DNA from: a virus
Strand: one strand, 5' to 3'
Length of the DNA: 64,000 nt
Virus record (IMG/VR): IMGVR_UViG_3300025141_011586
Span: 1-64,000 of that record
Part shown: positions 42,335 to 51,071 of the stretch, one piece after another
Layout of the letters: each line of letters begins with the position of its first letter
How positions within the stretch are numbered: position 1 is the first letter of the stretch
Position numbers and translations under genes: made by a program
The notes under the pieces: model-generated
Database searches by the model: none
Told to the model about the DNA's origin: nothing
The model's input: the letters and a program-made list of their open reading frames with translations, nothing else

Positions 42335-43666
42335 ATGAAGTACAACTTTTCTGACAACATTCAAAGGGCAATTCTGTATTTGCTTAAGGCAGATAAGGAT
42401 TTCCATCTCCAAATCTCAAACCTTGTTAAGCCTGATCATTTCGAGTTCACTGTTCACAGCAATCTCTTCCTTGCCGTTAGGGGTTACTTTGAACAGTATC
42501 ACAAGCTGCCGTCAGACGATATCCTTATGGAGCTTGTAAAGAAAGAGAAAGGTTCTAAGGAGGATCTCTCAGACTACGAAGACGAGATTCATTATATTAA
42601 CAATCTAGATACCAGCTCCCTCGATAGCAGGGATTATTATCTGGATTTGATTGAGGACTTCGCTAGAAAGCAAGAGGTGAAGGAGGCAATTAGGAAGTGT
42701 GTCGAGCTTGTTAAGGAAGACCGCCTTGATGAAACAGAAGAGACCATCAGAAACGCGCTGATGGTTGCTAGGACTGTCGATTATGGGCAGGATTATTTCT
42801 TGTCTGTGAAAGAGAGATGGGAGAGAGCTAACGCTAGGAAGGGTGATGATAAATTTAAAACTGTGTTGCCTACCTTTAATCATTACTTGGAAGGAGGGCA
42901 CAACGCAAAAGAGCTTTGCATGGTCATTGCTCCCCCTGGAGTAGGCAAGAGTTTGTTCCTAGTTAATCAAGCTGCAACGACATTAATGGAGGGAAAGAAG
43001 GTATTGTATGTATCCCTTGAAATGTCTGAGGATAAGATTGCAAATAGGTTCGACTCGGTTACAACCCTGCTGCCTAACAGAAAACTTAAAGAGACATCGA
43101 CCCAGCTCACTCTGCATGAGAGGCTTGAGATGTTTAAGGAGCATTTCCCTGGCTCCGAGTTGATAATCAAGGAGTATCCTACAGGGCAAGCAACGGTTAA
43201 TACCATCAGGGCTTTACTGGTTCAGCTAAAGAGTTATAAAAACTTTATTCCTGATCTTGTAATTGTAGATTACCTGGAACTTCTTCGCCCCGTGAGGTCA
43301 GTTGATGCTGAGTATATGGCACAGCAGAGAATTTCTGAGGAGCTTCGAGGGCTTGCAGTCGAATACAACTGTTTGGTGTGGACTGCAACTCAAACGAACA
43401 GGGAAGGGAAGAAGGTAAAGCTTATTACAGATGCTCAGTTAGGGGATTCTTACGGAAAGATTAGAACTGCTGACTGGGCTGTGTCACTTAATCAAACCGA
43501 GGAGGAATACGATAACGGGAGGATAAGAGCGTATGTGGTAAAGGCTAGGGATAGCAAGCAAAGATATATTGTTCCTATGGACGTAGACTATACCACTTTA
43601 AGAATGATGGAGGGATCTATTACGGAGGATATGGAAAATGACATCTCGGGTATCTCCGAAATCTAA
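42335..43666 (+). CDS. Replicative DNA helicase, DnaB/gp41 family
   Basis: 443 residues. A small N-terminal helical domain is followed by the RecA-like motor: Walker A APPGVGKS (199-206), VLYVSLEMSEDKIANR, Walker B LVIVDYLELLRP, and TATQTNREGK with a later arginine-finger region DSYGKIRTADWAVSL. This is the DnaB-family order, and length fits T4 gp41 (475). It should drive the fork with the three-part polymerase. No primase is recognisable in the window. The stop lies inside the next gene. Confidence 0.9.
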   Translation: MKYNFSDNIQRAILYLLKADKDFHLQISNLVKPDHFEFTVHSNLFLAVRGYFEQYHKLPSDDILMELVKKEKGSKEDLSDYEDEIHYINNLDTSSLDSRDYYLDLIEDFARKQEVKEAIRKCVELVKEDRLDETEETIRNALMVARTVDYGQDYFLSVKERWERANARKGDDKFKTVLPTFNHYLEGGHNAKELCMVIAPPGVGKSLFLVNQAATTLMEGKKVLYVSLEMSEDKIANRFDSVTTLLPNRKLKETSTQLTLHERLEMFKEHFPGSELIIKEYPTGQATVNTIRALLVQLKSYKNFIPDLVIVDYLELLRPVRSVDAEYMAQQRISEELRGLAVEYNCLVWTATQTNREGKKVKLITDAQLGDSYGKIRTADWAVSLNQTEEEYDNGRIRAYVVKARDSKQRYIVPMDVDYTTLRMMEGSITEDMENDISGISEI

Positions 43667-44042
43667 AAAGCATTTATTTTCTAAGCTTAAGGCAAAGAAG
43701 ATTGATACTGTGGATGCAGGATGGAGAGTGTTCAATATCATATATAAGACGGGACTTAAGACCGCTAACGATCCATGTTTTGGGAAGACAGATTTTGATG
43801 CGTGTGAAATTTATCTTGATAGAGGGATGGAGCACGGTTTGGCGAGAGAAACCCTCATACATGAAGTGTTTCACATTATGTTAGAGAGTTGTGGGCTAGG
43901 TGGAGACGAGGATGATGTTGAGCCTCTGTTTGTGAAGAATAATGAATCTTTAACGATGCTCACCAGCAGAGCTTTCTTGTTGTTGGCAAATTTGAACTCG
44001 GAATTATTTAAGATATTATTTTGTGAGGATAAAAATGAATAG
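43638..44042 (+). CDS. HExxH putative metallopeptidase
   Basis: 134 residues. LIHEVFHIML carries the HExxH zinc-binding motif in a helix, with a possible third ligand among the acidic residues downstream (GGDEDDVEPLF). The arrangement is reminiscent of ImmA/IrrE or SprT-like proteins found in phages. Its first 29 bases overlap the helicase gene and its end overlaps the next start region. Substrate unknown; the motif is clear but activity is not proven. Confidence 0.55.
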   Translation: MTSRVSPKSKKHLFSKLKAKKIDTVDAGWRVFNIIYKTGLKTANDPCFGKTDFDACEIYLDRGMEHGLARETLIHEVFHIMLESCGLGGDEDDVEPLFVKNNESLTMLTSRAFLLLANLNSELFKILFCEDKNE

Positions 44043-44475
44043 ACTAGAAGAAACGCTGGATGATTTTCAGTGGGAAGTTTACGATGAGATAGCAGCGAAC
44101 ATTGCTAAGATTGACCCTACGAATATTGATGAGGAGCTACAACGACAGGCTCTCACTTACTCAAAGTATTATGGCCTGATGGCTCTATGTAAGGACAAGC
44201 TTAGGGAGGCGGAGCTAGATCTAGAGGTGTTCGTTGCGCGGACGAGGCACGATGAATACACCAGGAAGACAGAATCAGGTGAGAAGATAACTGAGAAGAT
44301 TATGGAAGCATTTGTTTTCTCGCGGCCTGATTATAAGAATTTTGTGAAACAGGTAAGTAACAGGAAATCCCAACACGAGATGTTGAAAGGGCTGGTCGGT
44401 TCTCTATCACAAAGAAAGGATGCTCTGATTCAGATATCATCTAATGCTAGAGCAGAAAAAAATATGTATAGTTGA
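44035..44475 (+). CDS. Unknown helical protein
   Basis: About 146 residues from the ATG at 44035, which follows GTGAGGA; a GTG four codons earlier is in frame. It is mainly helical and charged (RLEETLDDFQWEVYDEIAAN, ELDLEVFVARTRHDEYTRK, KQVSNRKSQHEMLKGLVGSL). Position between the metallopeptidase and the SSB suggests a recombination or replication mediator, but nothing identifies it. Confidence 0.6.
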   Translation: MNRLEETLDDFQWEVYDEIAANIAKIDPTNIDEELQRQALTYSKYYGLMALCKDKLREAELDLEVFVARTRHDEYTRKTESGEKITEKIMEAFVFSRPDYKNFVKQVSNRKSQHEMLKGLVGSLSQRKDALIQISSNARAEKNMYS

Positions 44476-44504
44476 TTTACTTTTTTGAAACATTCTGCTA
44501 TGAT
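44476..44504 (+). promoter_or_regulatory. Sigma70-type promoter for the SSB gene
   Basis: TTTACT (44476-44481), a 17-bp spacer, and TATGAT (44499-44504) preceded by TGC give a -35 element and an extended -10. The transcript would have a leader of about 35 nt with a GGAG site before the ATG. This differs from the -10-only late elements and suits early or middle expression by host RNA polymerase. A TATGATA box read by the phage sigma is an alternative. Confidence 0.55.
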
Positions 44505-44546
44505 ATACTAACGTAATAACAAACTAACTAACTGGAGAAAAAATTA

Positions 44547-45287
44547 ATGGCAATCGATTTAGAAGCACTGCGGAAGAAGCACGAAGAACTTAGCGGGAAC
44601 AAGTCTGATCAGACCTTTCTGAATAATTTCTTGCGCTTGGAGGACGGAACTAATTTGGTTCGAATTCTTCCTTGGAAGGATGACGAGAAGGAGTTCTATG
44701 CAGAGACCAAGATCCATAGAGTGGAGATGTCGGACGGCAACGTCAGAAATTTTCATTGTAGGAAGGTTCACAACGAGGCTTGCCCACTTTGCGATGCTTA
44801 CTTTAAGCTGTGGAAAATGTCGAGCGACAAGGATGATGAGTTCGCAAATAAGGCTAGGCAGATCAAGCCCAGAGAACGTTACTACATGAACGTAGTCGTT
44901 CGGGATTCTGAAGAGGACCAGAAAGTTAAGATTCTTTCCGTGGGGCAGATAATTTTTAAGAAAGTTATCAGCACCATGCTGGATGAGGATTTTGGGGATA
45001 TTACTGATCTTCAGACAGGCCATGACTACAAGATCATCAAGGTTATGGATGGTCCTTGGCCTAAGTATGATCAAAGCCAACCAAGGCCGAAGGCAGAACC
45101 CGCAGGAAGTAATCAAGACATCTCTGCGTGGATGGAGTCACTTCATGACATCCATGAGCTTGTTAAGCTTGAGGAGTATGATGCTGTTAAGGAGGTTGCC
45201 GAGGGTATGGTTCCTTCGGAAGATCGACCAATGGAATCCTCTGGCGAAGAAGAGGATAATGAATACTTGAAGAACTTGAAGGGGTAG
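44547..45287 (+). CDS. Single-stranded DNA-binding protein, gp32-like
   Basis: 246 residues. FLRLEDGTNLVRILPW begins the OB fold; HCRKVHNEACPLC provides the His/Cys zinc-binding site of T4 gp32; YYMNVVVRD and GHDYKIIKVMDGPWPKYDQS follow gp32 order. The C-terminus is acidic (SSGEEEDNEYLKNLKG), as expected for the tail that contacts other replication proteins. T4 gp32 has 301 residues. It has its own promoter and is followed one base later by a lipoprotein gene. Confidence 0.88.
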   Translation: MAIDLEALRKKHEELSGNKSDQTFLNNFLRLEDGTNLVRILPWKDDEKEFYAETKIHRVEMSDGNVRNFHCRKVHNEACPLCDAYFKLWKMSSDKDDEFANKARQIKPRERYYMNVVVRDSEEDQKVKILSVGQIIFKKVISTMLDEDFGDITDLQTGHDYKIIKVMDGPWPKYDQSQPRPKAEPAGSNQDISAWMESLHDIHELVKLEEYDAVKEVAEGMVPSEDRPMESSGEEEDNEYLKNLKG

Positions 45288-45288
45288 T

Positions 45289-45837
45289 ATGAAGAAAATC
45301 TTTTTGTTAGGAGTCCTGTTGGTTTTTTCAGCAGGGCTGGCAAGTTGCAGTGTATTTGATTGGGTTAACGATAAGGACCTCGTTATCACCACAATCGATC
45401 AGGTTAAGGAAGGAAGCAGAGGAGACTTGGTTGTTCTTCCCACCGAGAAGATTCCAGAAAAGTATAGAGAATCTTGGAAGGACGATGTGGTTGTAGTAGC
45501 ACCAGAGGACTCCTTAAAGCCAGACGCAGCGTTCGTTCCACTGTCCACTGAAGGAGATAGCTGGGACATGGGGGCAGTTGGTACCCTGTTGTCCGCTGCG
45601 GCAAAGGCTGGAGCTACCTTCTTCCCCCCTCTAGCGGGGCTGGAAGCTCTATTGCTCTTGCTGTTTAGGAGAAAGCGAGAGCATTACAAGAATGCTATGA
45701 AATCTATCCTGCCTGTTAACGGTAGTGTGGATTTGACAGAAGGTGTAAAGAGTGTTGGAAGAGCGTTGGGCATGGTTCACTCTTCGGAGTCTAGCAAGGA
45801 GGCTTTCGAGGATGATAAGTTAGCGGAAAAGAGCTGA
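45289..45837 (+). CDS. Putative lipoprotein with internal membrane segment
   Basis: 182 residues. A signal peptide (MKKIFLLGVLLVFSAG) ends in LASC, a lipobox, so the mature protein would be lipidated at Cys20. A hydrophobic stretch (about 95-125, LLSAAAKAGATFFPP then LEALLLLLF) is followed by RRKREH, which suggests a membrane segment with a basic anchor. A lysis or superinfection role is possible, but spanin features are not clear. Co-transcription with the SSB gene is odd for a lysis gene. A terminator follows. Confidence 0.6.
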   Translation: MKKIFLLGVLLVFSAGLASCSVFDWVNDKDLVITTIDQVKEGSRGDLVVLPTEKIPEKYRESWKDDVVVVAPEDSLKPDAAFVPLSTEGDSWDMGAVGTLLSAAAKAGATFFPPLAGLEALLLLLFRRKREHYKNAMKSILPVNGSVDLTEGVKSVGRALGMVHSSESSKEAFEDDKLAEKS

Positions 45838-45855
45838 CAATATAGTTGGACCGTA

Positions 45856-45889
45856 AGAGGGCGGGGGTGATTCCTCGCTCTCTTTTTTT
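45856..45889 (+). terminator. Rho-independent terminator before the glycan cluster
   Basis: An 11-bp stem (45856-45866 with 45873-45883, two G-U pairs) with a 6-nt loop is followed by a run of seven T. It separates the replication block from the glycan block. Confidence 0.88.
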
Positions 45890-45891
45890 AT

Positions 45892-45899
45892 CTATTATA
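45892..45899 (+). promoter_or_regulatory. CTATTATA promoter of the glycan cluster
   Basis: The box lies 2 bp after the terminator's T-run and 4 nt before the first ATG of the cluster. No ribosome site can fit, so the long glycan operon appears to start with a leaderless mRNA. Confidence 0.6.
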
Positions 45900-45903
45900 T
45901 TTC

Positions 45904-47088
45904 ATGAGTGAAAAATTAAAAATCTTAGTTATCCCCGCTAACGAAGGGGGTTGTGCTTACTACAGAGCTATTATGCCCTTTATGAAACTACAGGAAGTCT
46001 GTCCTGATAGAGTTGAAGTAAGGCTGGACAAGAATCCCTTAGGCCTTGATGAAAAGACGGGCCAGTGGAAGGACAATTGGGCGTTTGAGAATATGAAATG
46101 GGCTCATATTATTGTCGTAAGTAACATCAGCAATTTCGGGGGGAATTACACAGCCAGAGTAATAGGTAAGGGGAAGGAGTTTAAGAAGTTTGTTCACTTT
46201 GATACTGATGATTTACTCACAGAGCTTTACGATGAACACCGCTTGAAGAAACTTTACGAAGAGAAGGGGTTGTCACAATTAACAAAGCATTTATACTACT
46301 CCTCAGATCTTGTAACGGTAACACAATCAAAGTTTGCTGAACGGGTTGAACCTTTTGTTGCCAAGTGTCTTGCTGTGGTCAAGAACTGCATTGATTATGA
46401 TTTACCCTGCTGGAATTTGCCAAAAAAGGTAGGGCATAGGCCAATAAGAATTGGCTGGGCGGGAGGCATTCATCACGATCCTGATGTAAAAGAGTTTGCT
46501 TCGGTCCCACACTTGGTCAACCAGAAAGTGGGACAGGAGAATGTATGGTGGGATTTCTATGGTCATCCCCCTAAAGGAGATAAAGACGATCCTGATGATT
46601 GGCAGGTAGATGTTTGGAAAGGGTATAAGAAAACTCTTTTAGGTGGTTTCAAGGGACATAAAAATTGGACAATCCATCACGCCATGGCTCCAGACTCTTA
46701 CGGTGGGATGTATGCTAACATGGACATAGCAATAGCTCCTCTCCAGATGAATAATTTTAACGATTCGAAGTCGGATATAAAAGTGGCAGAATGTGGTAGG
46801 TATAAGGTGCCTCTAGTGGCCTCTAATGTTGGCTGCTATAATGAGACGATTGAGAACTGGAAAACAGGATACCTTATCCCGCCTGGAGCGTCGAAAATAA
46901 AGTGGGTCAAGGTCTTGACAAGATTGATCAAAGAGCATGGGTTGAGAAAGCAGATGGGTGAAAACCTCCATGCTATCACGGAGCAGGATTTTAGTGCTAG
47001 AAATGTTGTAGCAAGCAGAATAAATTTGTATGAGGAATGTTTTAAGTTAACGTTTGATCCTAGGGAGAGAGAAGATGTCGCAGATTAA
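45904..47088 (+). CDS. Glycosyltransferase, GT4-like
   Basis: 394 residues with a two-domain GT-B look: ANEGGCAYYRAIMPFMKLQE at the start, VHFDTDDLLTELYDEH, then RIGWAGGIHHDPDVKEFASV and the donor-site region DSYGGMYANMDIAIAPLQMN ... SDIKVAECGRYKVPLVASNVG. These are signs of retaining GT4-type transferases that use nucleotide sugars. First gene of the cluster; its end overlaps the next gene's start. Confidence 0.75.
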   Translation: MSEKLKILVIPANEGGCAYYRAIMPFMKLQEVCPDRVEVRLDKNPLGLDEKTGQWKDNWAFENMKWAHIIVVSNISNFGGNYTARVIGKGKEFKKFVHFDTDDLLTELYDEHRLKKLYEEKGLSQLTKHLYYSSDLVTVTQSKFAERVEPFVAKCLAVVKNCIDYDLPCWNLPKKVGHRPIRIGWAGGIHHDPDVKEFASVPHLVNQKVGQENVWWDFYGHPPKGDKDDPDDWQVDVWKGYKKTLLGGFKGHKNWTIHHAMAPDSYGGMYANMDIAIAPLQMNNFNDSKSDIKVAECGRYKVPLVASNVGCYNETIENWKTGYLIPPGASKIKWVKVLTRLIKEHGLRKQMGENLHAITEQDFSARNVVASRINLYEECFKLTFDPREREDVAD

Positions 47089-47863
47089 GATAGTTAGTGG
47101 GTTTACCCACGGAGGAGGATCAACTCATGCGTATATGAATCTTTGCGACTTGTTCAACGAGAATGGATACGACTGTACGTTCTACGGGCGACACCCTTGG
47201 CATCTAGATAAATGTTCTAAAGGGGCACTGATTCAGAATCTCGAACCTGAGATGGATGATACATTTTTGGTTCATTACTTCAGGATTGATGATATCATCC
47301 CGATGTGTAAGAAGATGGTTCTCAGTGTTCATGAGAAGAACATGTTTCCGATAAAGGATGTGGAGTATTCCCACTATAATTTTATTCATTACATAAATGA
47401 TGACCAACGGAAGTGGCAAGCAATCGATCACCCATACCATATTATACCTAACGTCTATGACGATCTGAAAGAGGAAGAGAAGACAGGTAGTGCTGCTGGT
47501 ATTATCGGAACCATAGATCGCAACAAGAACACACATGTCTCCATCAGAAGAGCTTTGGATAAGGGATACGATTCTGTCCTATTATATGGAGAGGTTACTG
47601 ACAAAGATTACTACGAGGATAAGGTGAAGCCCTTACTAAATGATAAGGTAGTCCAGATGGGGCACTGTGGCGATAAGCAAGAGATGTACAACAGTGTGGA
47701 GTCCGTGTTTCTCTCCTCCGATAGCGAGGTTGCTCCGCTAGTAAAGGGGGAGTGTAACTTGACTGGGACAAATTTTTACGGCAACAAGAATACCGAGGGG
47801 TCCGCCTTCCCAGTAGACAGAAAAGAGATCTTGGACATGTGGGTTAAAGCTTTGGAATTATGA
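47075..47863 (+). CDS. Putative glycosyltransferase
   Basis: About 262 residues from the ATG at 47075, which follows GGAGAGAG; an in-frame TTG 21 bp upstream is less likely. The N-terminus SGFTHGGGSTHAYMNLCDLF is the glycine-rich acceptor loop of GT-B transferases, and GTIDRNKNTHVSIRRALDKG with VLLYGEVTD follows the linker and donor domain. The C-terminus CNLTGTNFYGNK is unusual. Overlaps the previous gene by 14 bp and the next by 4 bp. Confidence 0.6.
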   Translation: MSQIKIVSGFTHGGGSTHAYMNLCDLFNENGYDCTFYGRHPWHLDKCSKGALIQNLEPEMDDTFLVHYFRIDDIIPMCKKMVLSVHEKNMFPIKDVEYSHYNFIHYINDDQRKWQAIDHPYHIIPNVYDDLKEEEKTGSAAGIIGTIDRNKNTHVSIRRALDKGYDSVLLYGEVTDKDYYEDKVKPLLNDKVVQMGHCGDKQEMYNSVESVFLSSDSEVAPLVKGECNLTGTNFYGNKNTEGSAFPVDRKEILDMWVKALEL

Positions 47864-48585
47864 TTAGGATCCTCACCACCCTTTTCAATGCCGAGGAGTA
47901 TATCGCTAACTGCCTCGATAGTATCATTAGCCAGGAAGAGAAGGATTGGGTGTGCTACGTTACTGATGATATGTCTACAGATTCCTCCGCTGAGACTGTG
48001 AAAGAATTTTGTGAAAAGGACTCTAGGATTAAGCTAATCAGGAATAGAGAAAAGAAGTATCAGCTAGGAAACTACGCTCAGGTGATGGAGCTAGACGAAA
48101 TAGATGACGAAGACATTGTTATAACTGTGGATGGGGATGACTGCCTCCCTGACCCGAAGGTCTTCACTAGGGTTAAGGAAGCCTACTCTGATGGGAACAC
48201 TTGGGTAACCTACGGGCAGTTCGTTCAGTGGCATGGTGAAAAGAATTTGTCTATGGGATTCTCCTCGCCTCCTGAGGACTTCTCTAAGCTCCGTGAAGCG
48301 AGGCAAACGATCTCACACCTTAGGACGTTTCGCGCTTTTTTGTGGCGCAGGATCAAACCTGAGGACTTCCTGGACGATAATGGAGAGACTATACAATGCG
48401 CTGGAGACATAGCGTTCATGTTCCCAATGCTTGAGATGGCAGGAGAGAAAAGATCAAAATTTCTTTCCGACATAAACTATGTCTATAATCTAGATACCGA
48501 TCTTAACGTTCACAAAAAAGAGTTAGGTAAGCAGTTGGATATGGCAGTGTTAATAAGGAGTAAGGAGCCTTACCGAGAATTATGA
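47860..48585 (+). CDS. Glycosyltransferase family 2
   Basis: 241 residues. TLFNAEEYIANCLDSIISQE, VTDDMSTDSSAETV and ITVDGDDCLPDPKVF are the classic GT2 motifs, with DGDD as the metal-binding DxD. Inverting GT-A enzyme that adds a sugar from a nucleotide donor. Start overlaps the previous stop by 4 bp. Confidence 0.85.
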   Translation: MIRILTTLFNAEEYIANCLDSIISQEEKDWVCYVTDDMSTDSSAETVKEFCEKDSRIKLIRNREKKYQLGNYAQVMELDEIDDEDIVITVDGDDCLPDPKVFTRVKEAYSDGNTWVTYGQFVQWHGEKNLSMGFSSPPEDFSKLREARQTISHLRTFRAFLWRRIKPEDFLDDNGETIQCAGDIAFMFPMLEMAGEKRSKFLSDINYVYNLDTDLNVHKKELGKQLDMAVLIRSKEPYREL

Positions 48586-49565
48586 CGCAATTTCACATTA
48601 ATTACTTGTACCCCCCACTCATAGGACCAGAGATATTTGCTCATAGATTGAGGGGAGCCTTAGAGGGTAGAGGGTGGAAATTCAGAGATTACTTCCCAGG
48701 AGGGAATGGTTTTGATGAGGAGTTTATTAATCTTGCTATTATTGAGGGGCCTTATGTCCGTGGAGCGAAAAACATCCTTAGGTTGGATGGGTTGTATTTT
48801 GATTCTGAAAATCAACTAACGGATAAACTGAACTCTCCTATTTTTAGTTGCTACGACAACTTTGATGCGGTGATCTTCCAGTCCGAATTCTCCAAGAAAA
48901 TGTATGAAGCTTTCCGAGGTGAGCGGACCCCTAATTTTATAATACCTAATGGGGTGCCAGAGTATTTTTCCCCACACACAAGAGAAAATCCTTACATGCA
49001 TTATCTTAAATCTAAGTACTCTAAGGTATGCATAGCTTCTGCAACTTGGAGGAGGCATAAGAGGTTGGAGGAGGTGATTGAAGCTTTTAGGGACAAATCC
49101 CTAGAGAACGTAGCCTTGGTAGTTCTCGGCGGCGAAGACTATAAACTTTCTGTGAAATCTCTCCCCCCTAATGTCATTATGCATGAGAATGTTAAGCCTC
49201 AGTCCCTGCCCCCCATGTACGTTGCAGCGGACGCTATGATTCATCTAGCGTGGTTAGACTGGTGCCCTAATACTGTGGTTGAAGCACTAGCCTGCGGAGT
49301 CCCAGTCCTATGCTCTCATAATGGTGGCACGAAAGAATTAGTCAAGGATAATGGGGTAGTAATTCAATTAGAGGAAACTTATAAGATAGGTGAGAGAGTA
49401 CCTCTGTATAACCCCCCGAAAGTTGACACTAAACAAATCGTTGCTGGCATTCTAGAAGTCTTGGAGCATAAAACAGGGTTTGAGAGGCCAGACCTAAGTA
49501 TAGAGTCTGTAGCAGACAATTATATTTCTGCCACGCAGTCTATCGACAAAAGTGAAGGGGTGTAA
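48582..49565 (+). CDS. Glycosyltransferase family 4
   Basis: 327 residues. FQSEFSKKMYEAFRG, FIIPNGVPEYFSP, ATWRRHKRLEEVIEAF, VLGGEDYKL and MIHLAWLDWCPNTVVEALAC then GVPVLCSHNGGTKELV give the full GT4 pattern, with the E-x7-E type donor site. Coupled to the preceding gene by ATGA. Confidence 0.85.
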   Translation: MTQFHINYLYPPLIGPEIFAHRLRGALEGRGWKFRDYFPGGNGFDEEFINLAIIEGPYVRGAKNILRLDGLYFDSENQLTDKLNSPIFSCYDNFDAVIFQSEFSKKMYEAFRGERTPNFIIPNGVPEYFSPHTRENPYMHYLKSKYSKVCIASATWRRHKRLEEVIEAFRDKSLENVALVVLGGEDYKLSVKSLPPNVIMHENVKPQSLPPMYVAADAMIHLAWLDWCPNTVVEALACGVPVLCSHNGGTKELVKDNGVVIQLEETYKIGERVPLYNPPKVDTKQIVAGILEVLEHKTGFERPDLSIESVADNYISATQSIDKSEGV

Positions 49566-49566
49566 G

Positions 49567-50379
49567 ATGGGGTTAGGAGGTCATTTAACCTGGACGGCAG
49601 CAGCGAGGGAGATAAAGAAAAAAACAGGCTTGGTATCTGTGCCAGTGAACGGTAACAATATTGTTACTGATGATATATTCAAGAATAATCCTAACTTCTC
49701 TTTTGACACCTCTGACGGGAAAGAAAAAATAATTCTGGATCTAGGAAAACCAGAAACAAATTATTGTATTGCTGATCTCCCTGACAGAGCTATTCAAAAA
49801 ACAGATAAGCACATAATAGAGACTATATGTGAGCATTACGACATACTCGACCCAGAGCTGAAATGCGATTTATTTTTTACGGAGGAGGAGCTTGAAAAAG
49901 CGAGAGGCTTAATAAAAGATTTGCCTCTTAGATTTTTGGTCATAGAGCCTCATTCAAAAACCAGTTATTCAATTAATAGACAATACCCTTTGGATAAATG
50001 GCAGAAGGTGGTAAACGAGTTGTCTGAGAAATTTCCTATTGTTCAAGTAGGGGTTTCTGGAAAACGTGTCCTGGATTCGGTTGTGGACCTGACAGGCCAG
50101 ACAACTTTTAGGGAAGCTGCTGCTATAATAAGATTGAGTTCGCTTTTATTAAGTAATGAGGGAGGATTGGGACATGCTGCTACCGCTACAGAAACCAAAG
50201 CCCTTATCGTTCTTGGAGGCTACACAGGAGCTAAGATGGTTTGTTACCCTCAGAATATTAATATAGATGTTGCGACACACGGACCTTGTGGAATGAAGTC
50301 GCATTGTTCGCTGTGTCAAGAAGATTATGAAAATCACAATTATGGTGAGATAGTAGAAAGGGCACTTGAAGTTTTATGA
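49567..50379 (+). CDS. Heptosyltransferase-like glycosyltransferase, GT9
   Basis: About 270 residues from the ATG at 49567; the GTG at 49552 is in frame but less likely. GLGGHLTWTAAAREIKKKTG, FLVIEPHSKTSYSINRQYPL and LLLSNEGGLGHAATATETKA match the GT9 ADP-heptose transferase family (the late motif is SNEGGLGHLAAAxxxPxV). GT9 enzymes build LPS core. It ends CGMKSHCSLC, near the Cys pair seen in many GT9 proteins. Overlaps the next gene. Confidence 0.75.
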   Translation: MGLGGHLTWTAAAREIKKKTGLVSVPVNGNNIVTDDIFKNNPNFSFDTSDGKEKIILDLGKPETNYCIADLPDRAIQKTDKHIIETICEHYDILDPELKCDLFFTEEELEKARGLIKDLPLRFLVIEPHSKTSYSINRQYPLDKWQKVVNELSEKFPIVQVGVSGKRVLDSVVDLTGQTTFREAAAIIRLSSLLLSNEGGLGHAATATETKALIVLGGYTGAKMVCYPQNINIDVATHGPCGMKSHCSLCQEDYENHNYGEIVERALEVL

Positions 50380-51071
50380 AAGAGATTCATATAAAGAATA
50401 AGCTAAAGAAAATCGGTATGCCTGTGGATAGCTTATCCTTAGGAGACTTTGATTCTATAGGGCATTTTACAGCGTATAAGGATAGAGCTGAGGGAAGTGA
50501 ATTATATAAAAAGGTAGGTCGATTTTTCAGGCCCAATTATGAACGAGGCCTTTTGATTTACTCCCTCATAAAAAAGCATAATTTAAAATCTTATCTGGAG
50601 GTAGGGTTCGGGAGAGGATACTCTGCTTTGTGTGCCGCAAAGGCGTTAGAGGAGAACGGCGGAGGCAAAATAACTACTATAGACCCAGCGATCCACCCAC
50701 AACAGTGGGAGATGATTCAGCAAGTTTTCCCTAAGCCTTGGGTGGATATGATTACTATAGCCCAGGTGAAATCTCAAGACTATCTTGCTATGCACAAGGA
50801 TAAGTATGATTTTATTTACATTGATGGGGACCATACCTATGACGCTGTGAAGGAAGATTGGGAAAACTGTAAAGATAGATACAATAACTTTCTTTTGTTC
50901 GATGATTATCATAAAACTCAGGAGAAGGAAGAAATTCAATGCTCGAAGCTGATTGATGAAATTGAAGATGATTCTAAGGAACTTATAATTATGGATCGTC
51001 GCATATTTTTTGATGACCGTAGGGTCCCTGATAAGCAAATTGATTATGGACAGGTATTGTTAACAAAATGA
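50376..51071 (+). CDS. Class I SAM-dependent methyltransferase
   Basis: 231 residues. YLEVGFGRGYSALCAAKALE is the SAM-binding motif I; FIYIDGDHTYDAVKEDW and FLLFDDYHKT resemble the Methyltransferase_24 / cephalosporin-hydroxylase-like group often found in capsule and O-antigen clusters. Likely O-methylates a sugar. Linked to both neighbours by ATGA overlaps. Confidence 0.8.
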   Translation: MKEIHIKNKLKKIGMPVDSLSLGDFDSIGHFTAYKDRAEGSELYKKVGRFFRPNYERGLLIYSLIKKHNLKSYLEVGFGRGYSALCAAKALEENGGGKITTIDPAIHPQQWEMIQQVFPKPWVDMITIAQVKSQDYLAMHKDKYDFIYIDGDHTYDAVKEDWENCKDRYNNFLLFDDYHKTQEKEEIQCSKLIDEIEDDSKELIIMDRRIFFDDRRVPDKQIDYGQVLLTK

